A stretch of 64,000 nucleotides of DNA from an uncultured Clostridia bacterium. GTDB lineage: Bacteria > Bacillota > Clostridia > Oscillospirales > Ruminococcaceae. The position numbers were made by a program, and so were the translations under genes. Positions 13,067 through 22,317 of the stretch are shown here, piece by piece. The notes beneath the pieces were generated by a model. That model worked only from the letters and a program-made list of their open reading frames with translations, did not search any database and was not told where the DNA came from. The stretch is taken from positions 1-64,000 of the forward strand of contig CALWNQ010000006.1 in assembly GCA_944382875.1 (NCBI GenBank). The letters are read 5' to 3'. How positions within the stretch are numbered: position 1 is the first letter of the stretch; the number at the start of each line of letters is the position of its first letter.

Positions 13067-14686
13067 TTATTTACCGCTGAAAAATTGTTCAATTCCGTCC
13101 GCAACCGCCGCAGCAAACGCAGGTTCATACTGCGGAGTTGTGAGCAGCTCTTTATCTTGGGGATTGGACATAAATCCGTACTCAATCAGTACTGCGGCGA
13201 ACTGTTTGGTTCTGGTTACCGCAAATTCGCTGAATTTGGCACCGCGATCTTTCGCAGTACTTGCATATGGCAGTTCCAAATAGGTTTGATAGATCTCGTT
13301 ATTGATGTATTTGGCTAGCCGCTGCGAGTATGGATTATTATAATAAGTTTCCACACCCCGCGCCGAACTGTTGTTGGTTACCGAATTTTGATGTACTGCA
13401 ATGTAAATATGAGGCATCCACTCTGTTGCCATGTCAACACGCTCATACAACCCAACATAATTAGCCCCACGTGTTTCCAGCAAATATACTTCAGCCCCGC
13501 GCGCTTCCAGTTCCGCTTTCAGTGCTTTCGCATGCCGAAGGTTTATTTCCGACTCATAGATACCGCCCGCAGTATTGCCGGGATCCCCGGTGCCGTGTCC
13601 CGCATCAATGACGATCCGAGCGCCATCCAGACTGTCCACCGGGTTGAGGAATTTCAGAGTAAGGGTTCCATTGGTGTCATATTGTGCATACGCGCCGTAA
13701 AATCCTCCGGTCTGAGAGAGCGTCAAGGTCAGCTTAACCTGTGGGATACTGCCATTCATTGCAGTTGTCCAACTTGCACTTTTAAAAGCGGAACCGCTTG
13801 GAAAAGAAAGGCTGCCGGATTGATAAGAAGTGGTATAGTCAAATGTAATGGTGATGCTAGTCGGGTTGCAGCTGGTTACTGTATTGGTAGTCCCAGAATA
13901 AGTTAATGGAGATGGTGTAATATTAAAAGGCACTGCCCAACTCTGTTTCAAGGTGAGAACCGTAAAGTCTCCATCCTTTTTCACCGATACATCCGAAATC
14001 TTATTGTTGCCATTGGTACCGTTTTTCACCACGGTTGCATTCGTTTTTGCTACACGGCGCCCGGATTTCAGCACATAGCTGGACGAGGTCGTGCTGGCAA
14101 CATAGTCCATGGTATTCTTGGGAAGATTGTAAAGATAGGGAGAAGCGTAATCCTCACCTCTGCCTGTTCCGCTGTTGAAAATATCCGCATAATCAGCCGT
14201 GATTCGGATAATGTCGCCGGAAGTTGCCGTCACATCATCCATTCCGCCGGAATCAGCTGGTTTATCTACTGTCACATAAGTTTCCGGAACAATTACTTTG
14301 ACCGATGCACCCGGACGGGTTTCAGTCCGTCCGTCTTTTTTGGCTGTTATGGTAATCTGCCCCAAATCCGTTTCCTTGGAAACATTGGGTGCAGTATACT
14401 GTCCCGCATACCAGTAAGCATCGTCTTCTTTTTCAGAGGTCGCTGCAAGGGTAACCGTAGTTCCGTTCACCTTTGCGGTCACCTCTGAACCGGACACTGC
14501 AAGTGCCTTGATTTCCAAAGCTTTCCCACTTACAAGCGTTACACTGCCTTTCGGGGAAACATCGCGTAGAATCCGAACCATATCGCTGCCCTCGGCAGCC
14601 TGTACAATCAGTCCGCCCATACTTACCATGCACATCATCAGTGCCAGTACAAACGAAATCAAGCGTTTTTGTATTTTCTTTGCCAT
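13067..14686 (-). CDS. Secreted N-acetylmuramoyl-L-alanine amidase (Amidase_3)
   Basis: 539 residues from the second ATG (14686), six bases after AAAGGA. Signal peptide residues 1-30 ending VQAAEG. Residues 30-350 look like beta-rich wall or substrate-binding domains. From about 357, Amidase_3: RIVIDAGHGTGDPG (zinc His), a Glu in GGIYESEINL (second ligand), AVHQNS (third His) and the catalytic Glu in VLIEYGFMSNPQD. It cleaves the bond between muramic acid and the stem peptide. A role in sporulation or daughter-cell separation is possible; nothing nearby decides. Confidence 0.9.
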   Translation of the reverse strand: MAKKIQKRLISFVLALMMCMVSMGGLIVQAAEGSDMVRILRDVSPKGSVTLVSGKALEIKALAVSGSEVTAKVNGTTVTLAATSEKEDDAYWYAGQYTAPNVSKETDLGQITITAKKDGRTETRPGASVKVIVPETYVTVDKPADSGGMDDVTATSGDIIRITADYADIFNSGTGRGEDYASPYLYNLPKNTMDYVASTTSSSYVLKSGRRVAKTNATVVKNGTNGNNKISDVSVKKDGDFTVLTLKQSWAVPFNITPSPLTYSGTTNTVTSCNPTSITITFDYTTSYQSGSLSFPSGSAFKSASWTTAMNGSIPQVKLTLTLSQTGGFYGAYAQYDTNGTLTLKFLNPVDSLDGARIVIDAGHGTGDPGNTAGGIYESEINLRHAKALKAELEARGAEVYLLETRGANYVGLYERVDMATEWMPHIYIAVHQNSVTNNSSARGVETYYNNPYSQRLAKYINNEIYQTYLELPYASTAKDRGAKFSEFAVTRTKQFAAVLIEYGFMSNPQDKELLTTPQYEPAFAAAVADGIEQFFSGK

Positions 14687-14717
14687 GCTCATTCCTTTTC
14701 TTTCCTAATCCTGTGGT

Positions 14718-15992
14718 TTACGGCGTACTGGTTTGGACGGAAAACGGGCTTTCCGCAATTCCGTTAATAAAATTATCATAACGAAAAAAGATCATCCCAG
14801 CACAGCTGTCCAAAGATTGCAGATATGCAGCCTGCTGTTGCAAAATCTGCGGGGATTCCACCCATTCCAGCACCCCGCTGCCGGCATAAGTATCTTCCTG
14901 CCCTACTTTGTACGCTGCCAACCCTGGTACCAACGGCACCTGGTACTTGGTGCAAAGTTCATCCCATTCGGCAGCTACTTGTGCAAAAGGCGCCGCTTCA
15001 TTCTCGAAACCAAAATAAATCTGCGGCGCAATATAGTCAAGGCACTCTGGTTCGGCCATCCATTTCTCTACATCAATATACAAATCATTGTAATTTTGAG
15101 AAATAACGGCGCGCGGACTTACCCCAAACATTGCGGTTTCACTGCTTTTATGGACCGCTTCGCTGAGTTCTTTCACCATGATATATGTGTTTTCTCTCCG
15201 CCAATCCTCCTGTGAGAGAGTGCCTCCCGCTTCTTTCCAAGCAAGATAACTTGCTTCATCTGCTGAAAAAGGCAGGGAGGGCGGATAAAAATAATCGTCA
15301 ATGTGGATGCCGTCAAGCTGATACCGTTCGAGTGCTTCCAGTGCCCCATTGATAATCAGTTCTCTGGCATCTGCCGAACCGGGGTTCAAATACAATATTC
15401 CATCCGCCGAAAATAGATTCTGATCCTTTAAATCAGGGTCATCATACCATTGACGAATCGGGTATTCGCTTGAAACCCGTCCGATCTCCTCCTCCTCAAA
15501 TCCACGCATCGGATTGATCCAACCATGAACGGAAAGGCCAAGTTTTGCAGCACAATCCCGCAAAATTCCCACCGGATCATATCCCGGCGATGCACCAATT
15601 ACGCCGCCGGCATAACATGACCATGGATAGTATTCCGAGGGATAAAAGCTGTCTGCAAAAGGACGGATTTGCAAAAAAATTGTTTGAAATCCAAGGCTTC
15701 GACAGTTTTGGCAGAGCTCCTCCGCCAATTTTATAAATTCCGCCTCCGTTTTTCCGACAATCCGCGGGGAAAGCTCCAGATAGGAAATCCACACACCGTG
15801 AATTTCCGCACTTTCCTGTTTCTGCGGCAATGCAGATAAAATCTCATCCAGATCTGCCGTCTGACCGCTCCATTCCGCAATTTCCCTGTTTTCTGGGAAA
15901 GATTTCTCCACCGCACCTTTTGTCTGCATACAGCCCCCCAACATCAATGCTGCTGCAAGCATCCAGCCACAGATTCGAAATGTTCTTGTCAT
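14718..15992 (-). CDS. GH10-like (GHL10/DUF187) lipoprotein
   Basis: 424 residues from ATG 15992. Lipoprotein signal MTRTFRICGWMLAAALMLGGC (lipobox Cys21). The domain begins at EIHGVWISYLEL and continues LGFQTIFLQIRPFADSFYPS and YQLDGIHIDDYFYP, characteristic of GHL10 'family 10 glycosylhydrolase-like' proteins, a TIM barrel predicted to act on cell-wall glycan. It stands next to the amidase, 31 bases upstream of its start, which suggests a shared wall-remodelling role. Confidence 0.85.
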   Translation of the reverse strand: MTRTFRICGWMLAAALMLGGCMQTKGAVEKSFPENREIAEWSGQTADLDEILSALPQKQESAEIHGVWISYLELSPRIVGKTEAEFIKLAEELCQNCRSLGFQTIFLQIRPFADSFYPSEYYPWSCYAGGVIGASPGYDPVGILRDCAAKLGLSVHGWINPMRGFEEEEIGRVSSEYPIRQWYDDPDLKDQNLFSADGILYLNPGSADARELIINGALEALERYQLDGIHIDDYFYPPSLPFSADEASYLAWKEAGGTLSQEDWRRENTYIMVKELSEAVHKSSETAMFGVSPRAVISQNYNDLYIDVEKWMAEPECLDYIAPQIYFGFENEAAPFAQVAAEWDELCTKYQVPLVPGLAAYKVGQEDTYAGSGVLEWVESPQILQQQAAYLQSLDSCAGMIFFRYDNFINGIAESPFSVQTSTP

Positions 15993-16097
15993 GCCGTCAC
16001 CCCGCTGAAACAAATTTGCCGCAGCAGGCTGCCCGGAAAGGCGTCTAATAAAATAGTGCCGAAAAATATGGCGGATGTTGCATTTTTCGACAAAAAA

Positions 16098-17018
16098 TTA
16101 TTCCGGACTGCGACCGCTGGGAACAACGCTAATATCTATGCGGCAGTCCTCAGTTTTAACACTGAAAGTACAGGAATTTTCCAACGGAACCGAAGCTGCT
16201 TCCCTTCCATCGATCAAAATTTTCATCAACCGTCCCTGCTGCGCTGGAATTTCTACCTTCTCCACAGAAGAAACACCGATTTTTTCCATCAACGGATTAA
16301 AGTCTAGATCGGCATATTTTTCCGGCTTTTCCTCCTCTGCTTCCTGTTCCTGCCTGAGCGGCGAACGATATTTTTTTCCAGATTTTGCCCCGGTATATTC
16401 AGCAGTCACATCGACAAAATTTTCCTTCTCATCGTCCTCTGTAAAGGAAGAAAGCTTGCTTCGTAAATCACTTTTTTGTTCCAGCAACGGGTTACCGGCT
16501 TTGGCATATCGCAGAAGTCCAATCAACTCCAGAATCAAAAAGATCACACTAGGAACTGCCAGTACAAGGATCACGCCTTTTGCCGTCAGCAAGAAATCCC
16601 AAACTGTGCCCAAAAACGGTACAACACTCGTTACCACATGGGTAACAGTCTGCGGATCAGTTTCAACCGCAGAATCAGCACGATCCGTTTTGAGCAACAG
16701 CATGCCATCTTTTTCTTCCAACACACGGGAAACCACACCGCCACGGCCATTCTCTCTTCCGGTCACCACGGTCTGACCTGCTTCCAACTCAGATGTTTTT
16801 GCATCGTCCAACAAAAGCAAACTGCCCTTTGCAATAGCCGGTTCCATATCAGCAGAACGCATTGGCATCCACTCTTGACCAAAAACAATGGTTGGCAAAC
16901 CTGTCTCACGATTATACCAAAGCCACCCGCATAACGATGCCAACAGCACCATAATTACCACAAAAACAGCGATCCCACCAATTCCGATCCGGCAGATCCC
17001 CTTGCGTGCTCTGTTCAT
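16098..17018 (-). CDS. Signal-peptidase-I-like membrane protein lacking catalytic residues
   Basis: 306 residues from ATG 17018 (TTGGAGGAAAAG upstream). Membrane helix 13-35, then an S26-like core: MPMRSADMEPAIAKGSLLLL (51-70) aligns with the SxSMEP box, but the nucleophile position before Met is Asp57, and the SipW-type His is Ser97 in VVSRVL. A second membrane helix lies near residues 135-160, and a charged tail of 130 residues follows. It therefore resembles SipW but should not cleave. The divergent yunB-like gene upstream and the promoter at 17070-17098 are close by. Confidence 0.6.
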   Translation of the reverse strand: MNRARKGICRIGIGGIAVFVVIMVLLASLCGWLWYNRETGLPTIVFGQEWMPMRSADMEPAIAKGSLLLLDDAKTSELEAGQTVVTGRENGRGGVVSRVLEEKDGMLLLKTDRADSAVETDPQTVTHVVTSVVPFLGTVWDFLLTAKGVILVLAVPSVIFLILELIGLLRYAKAGNPLLEQKSDLRSKLSSFTEDDEKENFVDVTAEYTGAKSGKKYRSPLRQEQEAEEEKPEKYADLDFNPLMEKIGVSSVEKVEIPAQQGRLMKILIDGREAASVPLENSCTFSVKTEDCRIDISVVPSGRSPE

Positions 17019-17069
17019 GGCTTTTCCTCCAAATTGATTTTTCCGGAATTTTCCCAAAACTTCTTTCTT

Positions 17070-17098
17070 ATTATCGTATAAATTCCGAATTCTGTCAA
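17070..17098 (-). promoter_or_regulatory. Promoter of the signal-peptidase-like gene
   Basis: TTGACA (complement of 17093-17098), 17 bases, GATAAT (complement of 17070-17075), overlapping the stop of the yunB gene. Confidence 0.7.
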
Positions 17099-17763
17099 GT
17101 ATCTGCGCTCTCTTCGCTTAAAAACGGCCAATTGCTTTCTGAATCCAGTCGTGTCCAACTTTCCGGAACTTCACCCGCGATTAGAAGCTCTGCAATTACA
17201 TATTCTCCCGGCACATTTACTGTCTTCTTTTCCGAAAGAAACAGCACTGTCACTTCTGTTTCTACCTTCATTACCAACCTCCAATGCGTCTGATTCACAC
17301 CGGCTTCGGTAAAGTCGCTTGATAAAGAGATGGTATGACTCCCAGAAGCAAGCAATCTGGCATGAATGCTCGGCCCCCACCCATAAAAGAATCCATTTCC
17401 GAGCAAACTCCCCAACGGAATTCCTGCCTCCTGAACTGAAAGGTTGCCAAGCTTCTGCCTTAAGCTTTCTGAGATTCCAAAACGAATCCGGTTAACTGCC
17501 ACAGAATCAGTTTCCACCAAACAAATCTCACCATCTTTATCATACCGGACTTGCAGCAGCTCTTCTGTTTCCATGCTCGGCAGAATGTCTTTGACGCTGT
17601 CCGCAAAAGCCTGTTCTGCCGCTGCTGTTGCAAGATGCTCCGCGGCCGCAGATAGCGGCGGAAGTATTTTTTGTTTCCAGATAATCCCAAATACAATCAC
17701 AACCGTTAGCAAAAAGAAAATACAATGATACATTCTTCGCGGTTTTCGCTGCTTGGCAACCAT
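17095..17763 (-). CDS. yunB: Sporulation protein YunB
   Basis: 222 residues. One N-terminal membrane helix (about 12-30), then an extracytoplasmic domain with the features of YunB: VNRIRFGISESL, IPLGSLLGNGFFYGWGPSIH and EAGVNQTHWRLVMKVETEV. YunB is made under sporulation control in Bacillus and its molecular role is unknown. Presence here supports a spore-forming host. Confidence 0.85.
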   Translation of the reverse strand: MVAKQRKPRRMYHCIFFLLTVVIVFGIIWKQKILPPLSAAAEHLATAAAEQAFADSVKDILPSMETEELLQVRYDKDGEICLVETDSVAVNRIRFGISESLRQKLGNLSVQEAGIPLGSLLGNGFFYGWGPSIHARLLASGSHTISLSSDFTEAGVNQTHWRLVMKVETEVTVLFLSEKKTVNVPGEYVIAELLIAGEVPESWTRLDSESNWPFLSEESADT

Positions 17764-17810
17764 ACTTCCACCCCCGTTTCTGCATTTTATGCAAAAACGG
17801 AATAAAACGC

Positions 17811-17842
17811 AACAGCCTCTGTCCTATAGGACAGAGGCTGTT
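17811..17842 (-). terminator. Terminator of pfkA
   Basis: Perfect 14-bp stem AACAGCCTCTGTCC / GGACAGAGGCTGTT with a four-base loop, 13 bases past the pfkA stop; on the - strand it continues into GCGTTTTATT. Confidence 0.85.
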
Positions 17843-17854
17843 CTGCTAATTATC

Positions 17855-18820
17855 TCAGAAAGAAATGTCATTGGCAATGTTATACAGCTCAATCGGGAAC
17901 TGCTTTTTCATAGCCAGTGCTTCCTGAATGTCAAAATCAACGATTTCACCTTTTTGCTGAGCGACTACGCGATTACCGATACCCTGCTTCAGAAGTTCAA
18001 CAGCATGGAATCCCATCCGGCTTGCTACGACACGATCGGTAACGGTCGGATTGCCGCCGCGCTGTACATGACCAAGAACCGTTTCACGGGCTTCGATACC
18101 AGTGCATTTTTCAATTTCCTCGGCAATACCTTTTACATTACCGATTCCCTCAGCAACCATAATGATAAAGTGCTTTTTGCCAAGTTTATGAGCAGCTTGA
18201 ATCTTCTCAATCATTTTATCCATATCCAGACCAATTTCCGGAACACAGATAAAGGTAGCACCACAAGCAATACCAGCGTTCAAAGCAATATAGCCTGCAC
18301 GACGGCCCATAACCTCTACAACACTGCAGCGATCGTGAGATTGTGCAGTATCACGGATTTTATCAACCATTTCCATAGCAGTATTCATTGCTGTGTCGTA
18401 ACCGATGGTATATTCAGTACAAGCAATATCATTGTCAATGGTACCGGGGATACCCACGCAGGGGATACCAACAGAAGAGAGGTCTCCAGCCCCACGGAAC
18501 GAACCATCACCGCCGATTACAACCAGCCCGTCCATTCCGACCTGCTCACAGACTTCTTTTGCCTTCAACACACCGGACATCTCTTTGAATTCTTTGCATC
18601 GAGCTGTATAAAGTATTGTACCACCGCGCTGAATGATATCGGAAACACTGCGCATGTTCATTTCTACCATGTCGCCGTTAATCAGGCCGTTATAACCCCG
18701 CATAACGCCAAGTACTCTCATATCATTTTTCAGAGCAGCCCGAACAACACTCCGAATGGCCGCATTCATGCCCGGCGCGTCACCGCCACTTGTCAAGATG
18801 CCAATCGTTTTTACGTTCAT
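17855..18820 (-). CDS. pfkA: 6-phosphofructokinase
   Basis: 321 residues, the usual bacterial length, from ATG 18820 with CTGGAGGG upstream. ATP site GILTSGGDAPGMNA (7-20), GGDGSF (103-108), and the catalytic loop GIPGTIDNDI (123-132) with Asp in TIDND; the Gly at 104 of GGDGS predicts ATP rather than pyrophosphate as donor. It phosphorylates fructose 6-phosphate, the committing step of glycolysis. Transcribed alone, from its own promoter to its own terminator. Confidence 0.97.
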   Translation of the reverse strand: MNVKTIGILTSGGDAPGMNAAIRSVVRAALKNDMRVLGVMRGYNGLINGDMVEMNMRSVSDIIQRGGTILYTARCKEFKEMSGVLKAKEVCEQVGMDGLVVIGGDGSFRGAGDLSSVGIPCVGIPGTIDNDIACTEYTIGYDTAMNTAMEMVDKIRDTAQSHDRCSVVEVMGRRAGYIALNAGIACGATFICVPEIGLDMDKMIEKIQAAHKLGKKHFIIMVAEGIGNVKGIAEEIEKCTGIEARETVLGHVQRGGNPTVTDRVVASRMGFHAVELLKQGIGNRVVAQQKGEIVDFDIQEALAMKKQFPIELYNIANDISF

Positions 18821-18878
18821 AGGTAACCCTCCAGATTTCTTTCTCCTTATCATCTCTGTATAAAAGAATACACTATCC

Positions 18879-18906
18879 ATTGTAGTGTTTTTTTAAAGAC
18901 TGTCAA
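18879..18906 (-). promoter_or_regulatory. Promoter of pfkA
   Basis: TTGACA (complement of 18901-18906), 16 bases, TACAAT (complement of 18879-18884). Confidence 0.7.
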
Positions 18907-18947
18907 GTAGATTTTGAAACCTTTGTTGGAATTACCAAGTTTTAACT

Positions 18948-20657
18948 TTATATTGCCAACAGTTTCGTAAAGCTCTGCTGTAATTCCTTCTCTTTTTCCC
19001 GTGCCGTGGCTTCATCTTTGCGAACCACAAAATAATAAATCTTAATCTTAGGCTCTGTACCAGACGGACGAATTACTGCTTTACAGCCATTTTCAATTTC
19101 ATACATAAGTACATCCGATTTCGGAAGCTGGATCTCAGTTTTCTTGCCGGTAAGCATATCTGTATGAACGCTGCCCAGATAATCACCAAATCCTACTACT
19201 TTATCCGGGCCAATTTCTTTGGCTGGATTTTCACGCAGCGTCTTCATGATGTTTTTCATATTCGCCATACCCTGTTCCCCTTCAAAGGCAAAGCTTTGCT
19301 GGGTGCAAAGGAAGTATCCATAGGTCTCATAAAGGTTATTCAAAACCTCTACCAGGTTTTTGCCCTGTTTGGAATAGAACGCTGCCATTTCACAAATCAG
19401 CATAGAGGCAACTACCGCATCCTTGTCGCGCACATAAGTGCCAGCCAGATAGCCGTAGCTTTCTTCAAAGCCAAAGATATAATTGTCTTCTTCGCCTTTC
19501 TGCTCCATCCGTCCAATCTGTTCGCCAATAAACTTAAAACCAGTCAGCACGTTGACCAACTCAATGCCATATTTCTTGGCAATATATTCGCACAAATCGG
19601 TTGTTACGATGGTTTTAACTGCCAGCGGTGCTTTTGGCATGGTTCCCATCGCAATACGCTGAGAAGCAATATAGTCGAGCAGCAGCGCGCCTACCTCGTT
19701 GCCGGTGAGGAGCTTATAATCCCCGTTCCATTTTACAGCAATGCCGACGCGGTCACAGTCAGGGTCTGTTGCCAACAAAAGGTCGGAACCGGTTTCTTCA
19801 CAATATTTCATACCTAATTCCAGAGCCTGCTTAATTTCGGGATTCGGAAAAGGACAGGTGGGGAAATTACCATCCGGAAGTTCCTGCTCTTTAACGACTG
19901 TTACATCTTTAATACCAATCCGTTTGAGAATTTCACGAACAGGTTTGTTGCCAGTGCCGTTCAGAGGAGTATATACAACCTTGAATCCGCTTGTTTTTAC
20001 AATCTCGGAATGAATAGACTGTTTGAGGACATTGGCATAATAGCTTTCCACTACCTCGTTGCCGATATAGCAAATCCGGCCATCTGCCAATGCCTCTTCA
20101 AATCCGACAATCTTGACATCATGAAATTCGTTGACAGAAAGGATGTTTGCAAGCACTTCATCTGCAGTTTCGTTGGTAATCTGGCAGCCATCTGGTCCAT
20201 ATGCCTTGTATCCATTGTATTTTGCAGGATTGTGGCTGGCAGTAATCATAACACCCATTGAACATTTCAGCTCACGCACCGCAAACGAAAGGGCAGGAGT
20301 GGGCATCAGTTCAGGATAAATATATGCTTTGACACCGTTTGCCGCACAGACACGGGCGACTTCTTTTGCAAAGACATCGGATTTGATACGGCTGTCATAG
20401 CTAATCGCAACCGATCCGTTCTGATAATTCTTATTGATAAAATCCGCGACGCCCTGTGTTGCCTTACGAACAGTATAGATATTCATCCGGTTGGTGCCGG
20501 CGCCAATCACGCCGCGCAAGCCGCCGGTACCAAATTCCAAATCGCGATAAAAGCGGTCGTTGATTTCCTCTTCATTGCCTTTTACTGCTTCAAGCTCTGC
20601 AGTAAGGTCCTTGTCCTCTAACTCTTTGGAAATCCATTCAAGGTATTTTTCATTCAT
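18948..20657 (-). CDS. pgcA: Phosphoglucomutase / phosphomannomutase
   Basis: 569 residues from ATG 20657, nine bases after GGAGG (an ATG at 20663 is too close). Alpha-D-phosphohexomutase domains in order: FGTGGLRG (42-49), phosphoserine loop TASHNP with Ser141, metal loop TDPDCDRVG near 300, sugar-binding GFEESYG near 400, and C-terminal phosphate site RPSGTEPK near 540. It interconverts glucose 1- and 6-phosphate, linking glycolysis to envelope sugars. Confidence 0.95.
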   Translation of the reverse strand: MNEKYLEWISKELEDKDLTAELEAVKGNEEEINDRFYRDLEFGTGGLRGVIGAGTNRMNIYTVRKATQGVADFINKNYQNGSVAISYDSRIKSDVFAKEVARVCAANGVKAYIYPELMPTPALSFAVRELKCSMGVMITASHNPAKYNGYKAYGPDGCQITNETADEVLANILSVNEFHDVKIVGFEEALADGRICYIGNEVVESYYANVLKQSIHSEIVKTSGFKVVYTPLNGTGNKPVREILKRIGIKDVTVVKEQELPDGNFPTCPFPNPEIKQALELGMKYCEETGSDLLLATDPDCDRVGIAVKWNGDYKLLTGNEVGALLLDYIASQRIAMGTMPKAPLAVKTIVTTDLCEYIAKKYGIELVNVLTGFKFIGEQIGRMEQKGEEDNYIFGFEESYGYLAGTYVRDKDAVVASMLICEMAAFYSKQGKNLVEVLNNLYETYGYFLCTQQSFAFEGEQGMANMKNIMKTLRENPAKEIGPDKVVGFGDYLGSVHTDMLTGKKTEIQLPKSDVLMYEIENGCKAVIRPSGTEPKIKIYYFVVRKDEATAREKEKELQQSFTKLLAI

Positions 20658-20725
20658 TTCCATAATCCTCCAATACAACTTTTTTGCCTTAATCGCCAAA
20701 AAATTTTGGTAAATCCTACCTCTTT

Positions 20726-20754
20726 ATCATAATATATCTAAAAGAAATTGTCAA
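20726..20754 (-). promoter_or_regulatory. Promoter of the phosphoglucomutase gene
   Basis: TTGACA (complement of 20749-20754), 17 bases, TATGAT (complement of 20726-20731). In the rest of the 299-base gap 20658-20956 I see only the AT-rich inverted repeat listed next. Confidence 0.75.
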
Positions 20755-20767
20755 GATGTCAGCCGCG

Positions 20768-20799
20768 AAAAGACAAAATATCCCATAAAATTGTCTTTT
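20768..20799 (-). terminator. Weak AT-rich hairpin downstream of the MATE gene
   Basis: AAAAGACAA (20768-20776) pairs with TTGTCTTTT (20791-20799). It could end the leftward YfhO-GT2-MATE transcript, but it lies about 160 bases past the MATE stop. Confidence 0.4.
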
Positions 20800-20956
20800 T
20801 CCCATCAAAAATGCAGATTGTACTATAGAAAACAAAATGGCAAAAATATGTAATCACTGTTCGCAATCCGCAAAACTCCACATCAGATAAGAATTTCTAG
20901 ATTTTGCATCCTTTTATTCTCTCAAGAACTTCTACTGAAATGATCAACAGACGCTT

Positions 20957-22317
20957 TTATACTGATTTCTGTTCTGCGGCATTTCCGAGCTTTCGCCAAA
21001 CAGTTGCCATCATGGTGCCAAAGCAGGCAAGTCCGCCGATCGCGTTGGAAATCGGCTCTGCCCAGAACACACCGTTGACGCCAAAACCGATTTTCGGCAA
21101 TAGCAAAGTGAGCGGCACCACAATTACCACCTTGCGCAGCAGCGAAAAGAAAATCGCCTGTTTGGATTTGCCAAGCCCAACAAAGGTAGATTGCCCCGAA
21201 AATTGGAAGACCATCAAGATGAAGCCGAAAAAGTAGATTTGCAGCGCTTCTTGGCCGTGCAGCACAATATCCGGATCGCTTGTAAAAAGCCGCAAAAAAA
21301 ATCCAGGGAATAACAGCACCATCAGCCATGCTGCCAGCGAATAAGCGGCACCCAAAATCAATGTAAAGACAATCCCTTTCCGCACCCGGCGGTATTCTCC
21401 TGCACCATAGTTGTATCCCAACACCGGCTGAGAGCCGTTTGTGATACCGTTCACGGGAAGAGTAGTGATATCCCGCACCGAATTGAGCACTGTCATAATT
21501 CCAACATACAGGTCACCGCCGTATCGGCTCAAGGTACTGTTGCAGGCAATCTGGACAAGGCAGTTGGTGGCCGACATGATAAATCCAGAAAGACCAAGCG
21601 ATACAATCCGCTTAAAAAGTGCAAAATCAAACCGAAAATAACTGCGTCGGAGCTTTAAAATCGCCTTTTTGCTAACAATAAACTGCACCACCCAAACAGC
21701 CGACGCCGTCTGTGCGATTACAGTGGCAATCGCGGCTCCCTTGATCCCCATATCGAATACAAAGATAAACAGCGGATCCAGCACAATATTTAAAACCGCG
21801 CCCAAAACAGTCGTGCACATCCCAATTTTTGGGAAACCCTGAGAATTAATAAAATAGTTTAACCCCTGCCCCACCATGGCAAAAACGGTACCGACCAGAT
21901 AGATGTTTAAGTAATCGCTGGCATATTGATAGGTCTGGTCGCTCGCGCCAAACAGGTAAAGCACCGGTTTTTTGACAGATAGCAGCAAGCCATAATAAAG
22001 AAGGAAGAAACGAATAACAGCCAGGCAGTCGTCCCCATAATCCGCTCCGCCTGGTCTACATTTCCGGCTCCGCGTTCGATAGAGCAGAGCGGCGCGCCGC
22101 CGGTGCCAAACAGGTTGGTAAAGGCGGTAATCAAAAGAATTACCGGAAATGTCAAGCCGATTCCGGTTAAAGCGAGCCCATTCGAACCGGGCAAATGGCC
22201 GATGTAAATCCGATCCACCACATTGTATAAAAGCTGGATCAGCTGGGCAATGGTGAGCGGAATTGCCTGCATCAGGATATTCCGCCCCACACTCCCTTTG
22301 GAAAAGTCATTTTGCAT
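20957..22317 (-). pseudogene. MATE-family efflux transporter, frameshifted
   Basis: Two overlapping frames together make a full-length MATE protein of about 450 residues. The first (22317 to about 21974) has SVGRNILMQAIPLTIAQLIQ, DRIYIGHLPGSNGLALTGIG and FGTGGAPLCSIERGAG; the second (from about 21973 to 20957) continues KKPVLYLFGASDQTYQYA and VGLGKSKQAIFFSLLRK. The break is at the T6 run 21968-21973; one extra base would restore LSKKPVLYLFG. Either a sequencing error or a genuine disruption. MATE proteins export cationic compounds using ion gradients. The start overlaps the GT2 stop by 11 bases. Confidence 0.75.

Noticed and set aside
17753-18826. 357-codon open frame opposite pfkA
   Set aside because: Shadow of pfkA; it would also have to cross the pfkA terminator near its own start.
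21960-21990. Programmed ribosomal frameshifting in the MATE gene
   Set aside because: No downstream pseudoknot or stimulatory binding site is visible, MATE proteins are not known to use it, and similar one-base errors occur at other homopolymers in the window.
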